Shown here: positions 1-7,700 of the stretch, piece by piece
Layout of the letters: every line of letters begins with the position of its first letter
Position numbering within the stretch: the first letter of the stretch is position 1
NCBI GenBank assembly: GCA_946478755.1
Contig: CAMLDJ010000245.1
Span: 1-8,237 of the forward strand
Source of the DNA: an uncultured Pedobacter sp.
Lineage (GTDB): Bacteria > Bacteroidota > Bacteroidia > Sphingobacteriales > Sphingobacteriaceae
Length of the DNA: 8,237 bases
Direction: 5' to 3'
Position numbers and translations under genes: made by a program
The notes under the pieces: model-generated
What the model was told of the DNA's origin: nothing
The model's database searches: none
What the model saw: only the letters and a program-made list of their open reading frames with translations

Positions 1-212
1 TTTCAGATAAGAAAGTGTCTTAAAAATTTTCTCAGACCAGGCTAAGACTAGATACGGCAAAAAGATGGTCGACATCACCATTTCCAGGTTGGTACTGAAT
101 CTTCTGGTAATTCCAGTCATCCATAAAAATTATGCTAAATAAGGCAGATATGTATTTTAAGTAGTAAAATGTTAATTATAGTGTAATTTATGGTTGTTTA
201 AGTTGTTTTTTA

Positions 213-220
213 TATATTTG
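213..220 (+). promoter_or_regulatory. Candidate Bacteroidota -7 promoter box (TATATTTG)
   Basis: TATATTTG matches the Bacteroidota -7 consensus TAnnTTTG at every fixed position. A TTG at 194-196 lies 16 nt upstream, a little closer than the usual -33 spacing, so the -33 part is weak. The box ends 7 nt before the ATG at 228. Transcription would then begin almost at that ATG, giving a leaderless message or implying that translation starts at 255 or 264. The surrounding AT-rich DNA can produce such a match by chance. Confidence 0.35.
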
Positions 221-227
221 GTGCTGC

Positions 228-494
228 ATGAGTAATCCTCTGAACAGCATTCAAATGAACGAAATGAAGTTAACATTGGGAGAGAAATTCCAGTTTCTAA
301 GACAAAACGCTAAAAAAACTGAAAGGGAAATAGCAAAAGAGTTAAAGTTGGCTTTGAGTACCTATAAGAGAATTGAAGAAGACTTCTTGTACCCGACTGA
401 CAGTTTAATCAACAAAGCTGCGAAGCTTTATGGAATGACTTATGAAGCGCTCCTCGCTGTCGGTGAACGGAGTAATATAAAAAATTTGAGATAA
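228..494 (+). CDS. Small XRE-family helix-turn-helix transcriptional regulator
   Basis: An 88-aa cytoplasmic protein that is almost entirely one Cro/CI (XRE) DNA-binding fold. Residues about 17-78 follow the family pattern: a first helix with FLRQNAKK, the HTH with EIAKELKLALSTYKRIEED (about residues 34-52), then the P-x-x-S-L-I-x-K-A-A-K-L-Y-G-M helix and a closing YEALLAVGE. The typical Gln at the start of the HTH is replaced (KKTEREIA), as in many Bacteroidota XRE proteins. There is no sensor, enzymatic or toxin domain, and neither neighbour looks like a toxin partner, so it is probably a solitary regulator with unknown targets. Three in-frame ATGs (228, 255, 264) precede the domain. The first gives the longest protein, but a possible promoter box at 213-220 favours a later start. 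No Shine-Dalgarno is evident. The family call is firm; its biological role cannot be read from sequence. Confidence 0.85.
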   Translation: MSNPLNSIQMNEMKLTLGEKFQFLRQNAKKTEREIAKELKLALSTYKRIEEDFLYPTDSLINKAAKLYGMTYEALLAVGERSNIKNLR

Positions 495-603
495 CATTTC
501 AGTTAAGCGGTTTAAATAGCTTTATTTGGAGACGGAACCTTAATACTAAGGCTCGGTGTTTATCTCGATGGATAAAATTAAACACCTGAAACAACTATAT
601 TCA

Positions 604-1425
604 ATGGAAAAAATACTTCTTTTAAGCCTTGCAGTATGGTTTGGTACCCAACTTACTTTTGCTGCTAAGGTAGACACCGTGCTAACTTATAGTGCTGCAA
701 TGAAGAAAAATATTAAAGCTGTGGTCATTACGCCAGATAGCTATGCCCAGGGAAAAAATCTTCCGGTTGTTTACCTGTTGCATGGTGCTGGAGATACTTA
801 TTGGGGCTGGATTAAAAAGGTTCCCGCCATTCAGCAATATGCAGATCAGTTTCAAACCATTATCGTGTGTCCGGATGGCAATGTGACCAGCTGGTATTTT
901 GATAGTCCGGTAGACCCCGAGTGGAAATACGAAACCTATGTGGCAATTGAACTGGTAAATTGGATAGATAAAAATTATAAGACGATAGGAGACCGCAAAG
1001 GAAGGGCAATTACTGGTCTGAGTATGGGTGGGCATGGTGCTTTATACCTTTCTTTTAAGCATCAGGATGTATTTGGAGCAGCAGGAAGCATGAGTGGAGG
1101 GGTAGACATCACCCCTTTTCCCTTAAACTGGAATATTGCTAAAAGGCTGGGCGATTATAATAGCAATCAACAGCGCTGGAAGGAGAATAGCATCGTGAAT
1201 ATGACTGGGTTGCTGGTTCCAAACCGACTGGCATTAATCATAGACTGTGGTAAAAGTGATTTCTTTTACCAGGTGAATATAAAATTACACGAACAATTAA
1301 TGTATAGCAATATCCCGCATGATTTTATCATTCGGCCGGGTGCGCACACCTGGGATTATTGGGCAAATGCCATTAAATATCAGCTGCTGTATTTCCATGA
1401 TTTCTTCAACAAAGTTGAAAAATAA
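604..1425 (+). CDS. Secreted alpha/beta-hydrolase esterase (esterase D / Ag85-like family)
   Basis: A putative serine esterase of the esterase D/feruloyl-esterase/antigen-85 type (PF00756-like), probably periplasmic or surface-exposed, acting on acyl or acetyl esters of unknown identity. The frame is open from a GTG at 556, with ATGs at 568 and 604. I chose 604 because the 273-aa product then starts with a compact signal peptide (MEKILLLSLAVWFGTQLTFA, cleavage near A-A-K), but 568 is also possible. Counting from 604, the nucleophile is Ser140 in GLSMGGHGA, after an oxyanion-side LLHGAGD motif. The acid is probably Asp219 in DCGKSDFF, with Asp214 as alternative, and the base is His248 in GAHTWDYW, so the triad looks complete. 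Length suits a single-domain member. The next gene begins 77 bp downstream on the same strand and may share the transcript. A carbohydrate-linked substrate is inferred only from that neighbour. Confidence 0.85.
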   Translation: MEKILLLSLAVWFGTQLTFAAKVDTVLTYSAAMKKNIKAVVITPDSYAQGKNLPVVYLLHGAGDTYWGWIKKVPAIQQYADQFQTIIVCPDGNVTSWYFDSPVDPEWKYETYVAIELVNWIDKNYKTIGDRKGRAITGLSMGGHGALYLSFKHQDVFGAAGSMSGGVDITPFPLNWNIAKRLGDYNSNQQRWKENSIVNMTGLLVPNRLALIIDCGKSDFFYQVNIKLHEQLMYSNIPHDFIIRPGAHTWDYWANAIKYQLLYFHDFFNKVEK

Positions 1426-1502
1426 ACAGTTCTCGCCAGAGAAGGTATGTTTTCTGCTGAGTAATTTAGTAACTTGTTAAACTACTAATCAAAAACATAT
1501 AT

Positions 1503-2423
1503 ATGGAACGAAAGGATCGCAGAAGTTTTATTAAAGATTTAGGGACTTTAACTGCAGGCGCGGGCCTGGCTTCTTTATTCCCTTTATCGGGCATGAGTGC
1601 CGGTAAAAATGAGTTATTTAAGATTTCGCTGGCCGAGTGGTCGCTGCACAACACCTTGCTTGCAGGGAAGCTAAACAATCTGGATTTCCCACTTAAGGCT
1701 AAAAAAGACTTCGGCATCGACATCGTTGAGTATGTAAGCGTTTTTTTCGATAAGAAAGAAAAAGATCCTGCTTATCTGAAGGAGTTAAAAAACAGAACTG
1801 ATTCTGAAGGTATCCAGAACCATTTGATCATGGTTGACCGCGAAGGTAACCTGGGAGATACTGATCCTAAAGCAAGGCAGACGGCGGTGGAAAATCATTA
1901 CAAATGGGTTGATGCGGCTAGGTACCTTGGTTGCAGGACCATTCGGGTAAATGCAGCAGGGGCTGGTACGGCCGATCAAGTGAAGGCGGCCGCAGTTGAC
2001 GGGCTGAGCAAGCTTACGGAATATGGAAAGAAAAATAAGATCAATATCATTGTGGAAAACCATGGTGGATACTCCTCTGACGGAAAGTGGCTTTCGAATG
2101 TAATTAAACAGGTAGACAGTCCGTTTTGTGGTACTTTGCCTGATTTTGGCAATTTTAAGTTGAGTGAGGGAAAAGAATATGACAAATACCTTGGTGTTCA
2201 GGAACTAATCCCTTTTGCAAAAGGGGTAAGTGCTAAATCTTATAATTTCAATACAGATGGAACCGAAACCGAGATAGATTATATCCGCATGTTCAAAATT
2301 ATCAAAGCAGCAAAATGGAGCGGCATAGTGGGGATTGAATATGAAGGCAAAGGACTGTCTGAAGACGAAGGGATCAGGAAGACAAAGGCGCTTTTAGAAA
2401 AAGTATTTCAGCAGGTAAAATAA
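1503..2423 (+). CDS. Tat-exported TIM-barrel protein, sugar phosphate isomerase/epimerase-like
   Basis: A 306-aa protein of the xylose-isomerase-like TIM-barrel superfamily (AP endonuclease 2 fold, PF01261-like). The N-terminus is a twin-arginine signal: RRSFIK at residues 6-11, a hydrophobic stretch rich in Gly/Ala/Leu, and a likely processing site near GMSA-GK, so it should be exported folded to the periplasm. Barrel landmarks are LAEWSLH after the signal, the VENHGG strand (Glu185, His187), PDFGNF (Asp214) and IEYEG (Glu279/Glu281). These are plausible divalent-metal ligands. The strand that usually carries H-x-K-D reads VSAKS here (Ser243, Lys245, Ser246), so one usual ligand is changed. 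The reaction is unknown: the family includes keto-sugar isomerases, epimerases and dehydratases, and a periplasmic member is unlikely to act on a phosphorylated sugar despite the family name. The ATG follows an AT-rich leader without Shine-Dalgarno, as is usual in this phylum. Confidence 0.87.
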   Translation: MERKDRRSFIKDLGTLTAGAGLASLFPLSGMSAGKNELFKISLAEWSLHNTLLAGKLNNLDFPLKAKKDFGIDIVEYVSVFFDKKEKDPAYLKELKNRTDSEGIQNHLIMVDREGNLGDTDPKARQTAVENHYKWVDAARYLGCRTIRVNAAGAGTADQVKAAAVDGLSKLTEYGKKNKINIIVENHGGYSSDGKWLSNVIKQVDSPFCGTLPDFGNFKLSEGKEYDKYLGVQELIPFAKGVSAKSYNFNTDGTETEIDYIRMFKIIKAAKWSGIVGIEYEGKGLSEDEGIRKTKALLEKVFQQVK

Positions 2424-2472
2424 ACATCGGTCAGCCACCACACAAGCAAGTACAGAGATCCGTGTTAACATG

Positions 2473-2508
2473 AGAAGGGTCGCACAACCTTAGTTGTGCG
2501 ACCCTTCT
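2473..2508. terminator. Perfect 16-bp hairpin between convergent genes, probable bidirectional terminator
   Basis: The arm AGAAGGGTCGCACAAC (2473-2488) pairs without mismatch to GTTGTGCGACCCTTCT (2493-2508) around the loop CTTA. It lies 49 bp after the stop of the TIM-barrel gene and 20 bp beyond the stop of ettA, which comes from the other side. The position and symmetry fit a shared terminator. Neither strand has a clear T-tract after the stem, so classical intrinsic termination is not certain; it might instead stabilise both 3' ends. Confidence 0.75.
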
Positions 2509-2528
2509 ATCGCCAGTTAAATCAGCAA

Positions 2529-4205
2529 TTAAACCAGCTTTTTATATTTAATCCTGTGCGGCGTTACATCGCCTAATCTTTTCTTGCGGTTCTCTTCGTA
2601 ATCACTGTAATTCCCTTCAAAGAAGTAAACCTGCGATTCTCCCTCAAAAGCAAGGATATGTGTACAGATCCGGTCTAAGAACCAGCGATCGTGGCTGATG
2701 ATGACTGCGCAGCCTCCAAAGTTTTCCAGAGCTTCTTCCAATGCCCTAAGCGTGTTCACATCAATATCGTTGGTCGGCTCATCCAACAACAATACATTGG
2801 CCCCTTTTTTCAACGTAATAGCAAGGTGTACCCGGTTGCGTTCACCACCTGACAGTATCCCGACCTTTTTCTGCTGATCACCGCCATTGAAGTTAAATTT
2901 TGAAACATAAGCCCTGCCATTCACCGCCTTATTACCAAGCTGGATATTGTCAAGGCCGTCCGTAATGTTTTCATAAACAGTTTTATCCGGATCAAGATCA
3001 TTGTGCATTTGGTCCACATAACCCAAGGCAACAGTGTCTCCAACACGGAAAGTTCCTGTGTCGGCAGATTCCTGTCCGGTAATTAAGCGGAAAAGGGTGG
3101 TTTTACCTGCACCATTTGGACCAATAATTCCAACAATACCGGCAGGAGGCAAAGAGAAACTCAGGTTTTCGAACAGCAGCTTATCGCCGTATGCCTTTGT
3201 TACGTTGTTGGCCTCAATGACTACGTTACCCAATCTTGGTCCGGCAGGAATAAAGAGCTCCAGTTTATCTTCCCTTTCTTTCGAATCTTCTGATGCCAGT
3301 TTATCGTAGTTAGATAAACGCGCTTTGGATTTGGCATGGCGCGCTTTGGGTGCCATACGTACCCATTCCAGCTCGCGTTCAAGCGTTTTCTGACGTTTGC
3401 TTTCCGTTTTTTCTTCCTGTGCCAGGCGTTTGGCCTTTTGGTCTAACCAGGAAGAGTAATTGCCCTTCCACGGAATGCCTTCGCCACGGTCAAGTTCCAG
3501 TATCCATCCGGCAACATTGTCCAGGAAGTACCTGTCGTGGGTTACCGCGATGACCGTTCCCTTATAGTTTTGAAGGAATTGTTCCAGCCAGTCTATGCTT
3601 TCAGCGTCAAGGTGGTTGGTAGGCTCGTCTAACAGCAATACATCCGGTTCCTGCAACAACAATCGGCACATCGCCACGCGGCGGCGTTCTCCTCCCGATA
3701 ATACAGCAATTTTAGTTTCGGGATCGGGACAGCGCAGGGCATCCATCGCCCTTTCCAGTTTAGCGTCTAGTTCCCAGGCATTAACTGCATCGATCTTATC
3801 CTGTAACTCACCCTGACGGGCCATTAATTTATCCATCTTATCCGCATCGGAATAATTTTCCTCTAATCCGAATGCTTCGTTCACTTCTTCGTATTCTTTA
3901 AGTATAGCGGTAATTTCTGCTACGCCTTCTTCTACCACTTCTCTGACGGTCTTCGTCTCATCAAGAATTGGCTCCTGCGCCAGGTAGCCGACTGAATATC
4001 CTGGGGAAAATACAACTTCGCCCTGGAAGGATTTATCAAGGCCAGCTATAATTTTTAAAAGAGAGGATTTACCAGACCCGTTTAAACCGATTACACCGAT
4101 TTTGGCTCCATAAAAAAAGGAAAGGTAGATGTTCTTTAAAACTTGTTTTTGTGGTGGGTAAATCTTATTTACCCCAGCCATTGAAAATATGATCTTTTCG
4201 TCCAT
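2529..4205 (-). CDS. ettA: Energy-dependent translational throttle protein EttA (ABC-F ATPase)
   Basis: A cytoplasmic ABC-F ATPase of 558 aa, close to the 555 aa of E. coli EttA. EttA binds the ribosomal E site and links early elongation to the ATP/ADP ratio. Two ABC domains lie in tandem with no membrane segments. Domain 1 has Walker A GLNGSGKSS (Lys46), signature LSGGERRR (169-176) and Walker B LLLDEPTNHLD (Asp193, Glu194). Domain 2 has GPNGAGKTT (Lys368), LSGGERNR (from 451) and LLLDEPTNDID (Asp475, Glu476). The insertion at about 90-150 matches the EttA arm, and the charged linker with GIPWKGNYSSWL, ELEWVR and KARHAKSKARL matches the P-site tRNA-interacting linker that separates EttA from Uup and antibiotic-resistance ABC-Fs. 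The C-terminus RIKYKKLV is also EttA-like. Both catalytic glutamates are present. It stands alone on this strand, convergent with the TIM-barrel gene and divergent from the broken region. Confidence 0.96.
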   Translation of the reverse strand: MDEKIIFSMAGVNKIYPPQKQVLKNIYLSFFYGAKIGVIGLNGSGKSSLLKIIAGLDKSFQGEVVFSPGYSVGYLAQEPILDETKTVREVVEEGVAEITAILKEYEEVNEAFGLEENYSDADKMDKLMARQGELQDKIDAVNAWELDAKLERAMDALRCPDPETKIAVLSGGERRRVAMCRLLLQEPDVLLLDEPTNHLDAESIDWLEQFLQNYKGTVIAVTHDRYFLDNVAGWILELDRGEGIPWKGNYSSWLDQKAKRLAQEEKTESKRQKTLERELEWVRMAPKARHAKSKARLSNYDKLASEDSKEREDKLELFIPAGPRLGNVVIEANNVTKAYGDKLLFENLSFSLPPAGIVGIIGPNGAGKTTLFRLITGQESADTGTFRVGDTVALGYVDQMHNDLDPDKTVYENITDGLDNIQLGNKAVNGRAYVSKFNFNGGDQQKKVGILSGGERNRVHLAITLKKGANVLLLDEPTNDIDVNTLRALEEALENFGGCAVIISHDRWFLDRICTHILAFEGESQVYFFEGNYSDYEENRKKRLGDVTPHRIKYKKLV

Positions 4206-4288
4206 AATCGTTATTTCGTATCTTTAGCGTGCTTTTCGTTAAAATGGGAACAAAACGGCGACATGCTTTTATTAACTAAAAGAAAACT

Positions 4289-4732
4289 ATGTCAACTCCA
4301 TCTTCTGAACCCTTTATTTACAGCAAAGATAATAAAGGTAAGCCAGTAAAAAAGTGGTGTTCTGATATTCCATTCAATAGCTTAAGGAGTGAAAAGAATA
4401 CTAAAGAATATGGAACTCATTAGGCAAAGTGGCTCACCTTAGCAGGCATAAAAATACATGGTTTACTTAAAAAAGGTGTTTCTGGTGGCATAGAATTGAT
4501 GAATTAGTTAACAAACTAGATCTGTGGCCTGCTGAACATAGAGAGGCATATCTCTATAACGAAGATATTACTCTCACTATAAACTAAATTGTGCTCCCTG
4601 ACGTTTGTTTTATTAAATGCAGTATCTGCCATTTTGCTAGGGGGAAAGACGTTTACAACCTTTTTTGACAGGAGGATAAAAACCAATGTTAGATTACACT
4701 TTGAAGACAAATCTGATTTTTTGATACCATAA
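4289..4732 (+). pseudogene. Possible decayed coding region with in-frame stop and frame changes
   Basis: No intact gene spans this stretch, but three protein-like pieces follow one another on the + strand. Piece 1 starts at ATG 4289 (MSTPSSEPFIYSKDNKG...), stops at TAG 4421-4423 after 44 codons, and reads on in the same frame as AKWLTLAGIKIHGLLKK to the A-run at 4469-4474. Piece 2 is open in another frame from 4471 to TAA 4585-4587 and includes DELVNKLDLWPAEHREAYLY. Piece 3 (4583-4732) returns to the first frame, lacks an ATG, and reads LTFVLLNAVSAILLGGKTF then FFDRRIKT to a TAA. One stop and two shifts would join them into roughly 148 codons. I recognise no family. The pieces are short and the DNA is AT-rich, so chance open frames, or one real short protein from 4289 to 4423, remain possible. 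Confidence 0.35.
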
Positions 4733-4951
4733 ACTCTTGGTATTGGGATTGGAAGGTCTATTCAACCTGCTGCTGTTTTAAACGCCTGGTGTAGCTACGG
4801 TCAAAACACCGTAAGTTTTCTGAAATAATGGCAGGTTGGACCGCTCTTTCCAGCGCTATGGCGTAATTGTTGATAAATTAAAAAAAATACGGGTGCTATT
4901 TTATAAAACAAATTTTATAGTTTAGAGCATTCCCGAATTAGAAAGGTATAT
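4733..4951. other. AT-rich intergenic leader of clpC, no gene seen
   Basis: About 220 bases between the broken coding region and clpC. Open frames here are short and lack starts; one begins after the TGA ending at 4835 and runs to TAG 4923-4925, without ATG. There is an inverted repeat at 4796-4813. I see no CIRCE-like element or exact TAnnTTTG promoter box. GAAAGG at 4941-4946 lies 5 nt before the clpC ATG and could be a weak ribosome binding site. Confidence 0.5.
4796..4813. repeat. Short perfect inverted repeat upstream of clpC
   Basis: TACGGT (4796-4801) and ACCGTA (4808-4813) are exact reverse complements around a CAAAAC spacer, about 140 bp before the clpC start. It could be an operator half-site pair, a small RNA hairpin, or chance. 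An overlapping GGTGT/ACACC pairing (from 4789) competes with it. No T-tract follows, so it is not a terminator. Confidence 0.35.
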
Positions 4952-7492
4952 ATGGAAGCTAAATTTTCACCACAAGTCAAAGATGTGATCTCCTTTAGCA
5001 GGGAAGAAGCCCTGAGATTGGGCCACGATTACATAGGCGCGGAACATCTTTTGTTAGGCCTCATTCGCGAAGGCGATGGCATGGCTATCAAGATATTAAA
5101 ATCACTCGGTGTTGATACTTCAAAACTTCGTCGGTCAATAGAAGATTCAGTCAGAGGTACATCTAGTGTTACGGTTAATCTGGGAAATATCCCCTTAACC
5201 AAACAAGCAGAGAAAGTATTAAAAATTACTTACCTGGAGGCAAAGATCTTCAAAAGCGATTTAATAGGAACAGAGCACTTGCTGCTTTCTATCCTGCGTG
5301 ATGACGATAACATCGCTTCACAGATTTTATTGCAGTTTAACATCAATTACGAGATATTTAAACAGGAGGTTGAAGTGAACAAAAACGGATTTAGGGACGA
5401 GACCCAGAATAGTGCGTCAACCGGTGGTGATGATGACTATCGTGAAGAAGAAGCTTTTAGCAGCCCTAAAAAGGTTTCAGACATTAAGTCCAAAACCCCG
5501 GTTCTGGATAATTTTGGAAGAGATTTGACTAAAGCTGCTGAAGAAGGGCGTCTGGATCCGATTGTTGGTCGCGAAAAAGAGATAGAGCGTGTGTCTCAAA
5601 TCCTTTCCCGCCGTAAAAAAAATAACCCTATTTTGATTGGTGAACCGGGTGTCGGTAAATCTGCTATTGCAGAGGGTTTGGCATTGCGTATTGTTCAGCG
5701 TAAAGTTTCGAGGGTCTTGTTCAATAAACGCGTGGTAACCTTAGATCTTGCTTCTTTGGTGGCAGGGACTAAATATCGCGGACAGTTTGAAGAACGTATG
5801 AAGGCGGTGATGAATGAACTCGAGAAATCTACTGATGTGATCCTGTTTATTGATGAGATCCATACCATTGTGGGGGCTGGTGGTGCTTCTGGCTCGCTCG
5901 ACGCATCAAACATGTTTAAACCTGCTTTAGCAAGAGGAGAAATACAATGCATTGGGGCAACTACCCTGGATGAGTATCGTCAGTATATTGAAAAGGATGG
6001 AGCTTTAGACCGTCGTTTTCAAAAAGTCATGATCGAGCCTGCTTCGCCGGATGAAACGATCGAGATCCTGAACCGTATCAAGGAAAAGTATGAAGAGCAC
6101 CATGGCGTAACCTATACTGATGAAGCCATTAACGCTTGTGTGGCTTTAACCTCGAGGTATATTACCGATAGGTTTCTGCCAGATAAAGCGATTGATGCTT
6201 TGGATGAGGCTGGATCCAGGGTGCATTTAACAAACATTCATGTTCCAGATAACATTATTGGTATTGAGAACAAAATCGAAGAGATCAAAATTGAGAAAAA
6301 TAAAGTTGTAAAAAGTCAGAAATACGAAGAGGCTGCGAAACTAAGGGATACGGAAAAGAACCTTTTAGAGGAGCTGGATCGCGCAAAAGCGGAATGGGAA
6401 GCTGAAACGAAAACGAAACGTTACACCGTAACAGAAGACAACGTTGCGGAAGTGGTTTCCATGATGACGGGTATTCCTTTACAGCGTGTTGGACAAACAG
6501 ACAGTGCAAAGTTGTTGAACATGTATGATACCGTGGCGGCTAAGATCATTGGACAAGATGATGCGATTAAAAAATTAACCAAAGCCATTCAACGTACAAG
6601 GGCTGGATTAAAAGATCCTAAAAAGCCAATCGGATCCTTTATTTTTCTGGGCCCGACCGGCGTAGGAAAAACTGAACTGGCTAAAGAGCTTGCACGCTTT
6701 ATGTTTGATAGTGATGATTCACTCATCCAGATTGATATGAGCGAGTATATGGAGAAATTTGCCGTGTCACGTTTAGTGGGTGCGCCTCCGGGATACGTAG
6801 GTTACGAGGAAGGTGGACAGCTGACAGAAAAAGTGCGCAGAAAGCCTTACGCAGTGATTTTGCTGGATGAGATTGAAAAGGCGCATCCGGATGTGTTCAA
6901 CATACTCTTACAGGTATTGGATGAAGGACAGCTGACTGATAGCTTAGGCCGTAAAGTAGATTTTAGAAATACAATCATTATTATGACCTCAAACATTGGT
7001 GCACGTCAGTTGAAAGACTTTGGACAAGGTGTCGGTTTTTCTACTTCTGCAAAAACCAATCAGGCAGATTCGCATTCAAGAGGGGTAATTGAAAACGCAT
7101 TGAAACGTGCGTTTGCACCTGAATTCTTAAATCGTGTAGATGATGTGGTCGTGTTTAACTCACTTGGTAAAGAAGAGATCTTCAAGATCATCGATATTGA
7201 ATTGAAATCGTTGTTCGGACGTGTCCATAATTTGGGTTATGAAGTTAAATTAACCGATAAAGCCAAAGAATTTATCGCAGATAAAGGCTTCGATTCAAAT
7301 TTTGGTGCCAGACCGCTTAAGCGAGCGATCCAGAAATATCTGGAAGATCCGATTGCGGAGGAGATCCTTAAAGGCGAAATTCATGAGGGGGATATTCTGG
7401 AAATAGATTATGACAAGGAAAATGATAAAATAGTGGTCGAGAACAGAAGTCCTGGCAAGAAAAAGAAAAAAGAAGAAGGAAGTGTAGAGTAA
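4952..7492 (+). CDS. clpC: ATP-dependent Clp protease ATP-binding subunit ClpC (Hsp100)
   Basis: An 846-aa class I Hsp100 unfoldase that feeds proteins to ClpP in the cytoplasm. Order: two Clp_N repeats (about 1-70 and 75-145, each with the D-Y/L-I-G-x-E-H-L-L-L motif), an acidic linker, AAA-1 with Walker A GEPGVGKS (Lys236), pore tyrosine in TKYRG (Tyr275) and Walker B FIDEIH (Asp301, Glu302), a UVR-type middle segment at about 445-480 ([10 protein letters not shown]), AAA-2 with GPTGVGKTE (Lys573), pore loop GYVGY (Tyr615) and [11 protein letters not shown] (Asp639, Glu640), then the small D2 domain. The short UVR middle region rather than a long coiled coil separates it from ClpB. VGF at 694-696 is the ClpP-docking loop. 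The C-terminus is a Lys-rich then acidic tail ([12 protein letters not shown]). All catalytic motifs are intact. GAAAGG lies 5 nt before the ATG. It is followed by its own terminator, so it is probably monocistronic; clpP is not in the window. Confidence 0.97.
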   Translation: MEAKFSPQVKDVISFSREEALRLGHDYIGAEHLLLGLIREGDGMAIKILKSLGVDTSKLRRSIEDSVRGTSSVTVNLGNIPLTKQAEKVLKITYLEAKIFKSDLIGTEHLLLSILRDDDNIASQILLQFNINYEIFKQEVEVNKNGFRDETQNSASTGGDDDYREEEAFSSPKKVSDIKSKTPVLDNFGRDLTKAAEEGRLDPIVGREKEIERVSQILSRRKKNNPILIGEPGVGKSAIAEGLALRIVQRKVSRVLFNKRVVTLDLASLVAGTKYRGQFEERMKAVMNELEKSTDVILFIDEIHTIVGAGGASGSLDASNMFKPALARGEIQCIGATTLDEYRQYIEKDGALDRRFQKVMIEPASPDETIEILNRIKEKYEEHHGVTYTDEAINACVALTSRYITDRFLPDKAIDALDEAGSRVHLTNIHVPDNIIGIENKIEEIKIEKNKVVKSQKYEEAAKLRDTEKNLLEELDRAKAEWEAETKTKRYTVTEDNVAEVVSMMTGIPLQRVGQTDSAKLLNMYDTVAAKIIGQDDAIKKLTKAIQRTRAGLKDPKKPIGSFIFLGPTGVGKTELAKELARFMFDSDDSLIQIDMSEYMEKFAVSRLVGAPPGYVGYEEGGQLTEKVRRKPYAVILLDEIEKAHPDVFNILLQVLDEGQLTDSLGRKVDFRNTIIIMTSNIGARQLKDFGQGVGFSTSAKTNQADSHSRGVIENALKRAFAPEFLNRVDDVVVFNSLGKEEIFKIIDIELKSLFGRVHNLGYEVKLTDKAKEFIADKGFDSNFGARPLKRAIQKYLEDPIAEEILKGEIHEGDILEIDYDKENDKIVVENRSPGKKKKKEEGSVE

Positions 7493-7509
7493 TACACACA
7501 ACCGAGAGG

Positions 7510-7544
7510 AACCCTGATAAGCAACATGTTTATCAGGGTTTTTT
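7510..7544 (+). terminator. Intrinsic terminator of clpC
   Basis: AACCCTGATAA (7510-7520) pairs perfectly with TTATCAGGGTT (7530-7540). The stem can extend inward through a G-T wobble, C-G and A-T to a 3-nt ACA loop, about 14 pairs in all. It ends in six T residues (7539-7544), the classic Rho-independent layout, starting 18 bp after the clpC stop codon. Confidence 0.92.
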
Positions 7545-7619
7545 GTTGGGTTTATTTTTGATCATTTAACGTACTTAGTGTCTTTTCTACACGTTTTACG
7601 AAATTATGTGTCCCAGGAT

Positions 7620-7651
7620 TTTGGTTATTTAGATAATTGCCTCTATTTTAG
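7620..7651 (+). promoter_or_regulatory. Weak candidate promoter for the SUMF1-domain gene
   Basis: TTTG (7620-7623) is followed after 20 nt by TATTTTAG (7644-7651), one base off the Bacteroidota -7 consensus TAnnTTTG with near-standard spacing. A start about 6 nt downstream would leave a leader of roughly 40 nt before the ATG at 7701. A promoter is expected here because the clpC terminator isolates the next gene, but the match is imperfect in AT-rich DNA. Confidence 0.25.
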
Positions 7652-7700
7652 ATATTAAATAGGTTAGGTTAAGAAATATTATTGTATCAAAACATTGTAA

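Noticed and set aside
682..1035. 117-aa minus-strand frame inside the esterase gene
   Set aside because: The forward frame has a signal peptide and full catalytic triad motifs; the antisense frame shows no motif.
1446..1453. TATGTTTT as a separate promoter for the TIM-barrel gene
   Set aside because: One mismatch to the -7 consensus and no convincing -33 element; co-transcription with the esterase is equally likely.
3034..3816. Forward-strand open frames inside ettA
   Set aside because: They overlie a fully conserved ABC-F gene on the other strand and show low-complexity Ser/Pro/Arg composition typical of antisense frames.
4469..4474. Programmed ribosomal frameshift at the six-A run
   Set aside because: The frame before it is already interrupted by a TAG at 4421 and a second shift would be needed near 4585, so decay or chance explains it more simply.
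4516..4710. 64-aa minus-strand open frame opposite the broken coding region
   Set aside because: It is antisense to the two more protein-like forward segments, has no recognisable motif, and has no promoter or neighbour to support it.
4867..4904. TTG and TATTTTAT as a clpC promoter
   Set aside because: The spacing (about 24 nt) is too long and the -7 box lacks the TTTG end, so it is no better than chance in this AT-rich stretch.
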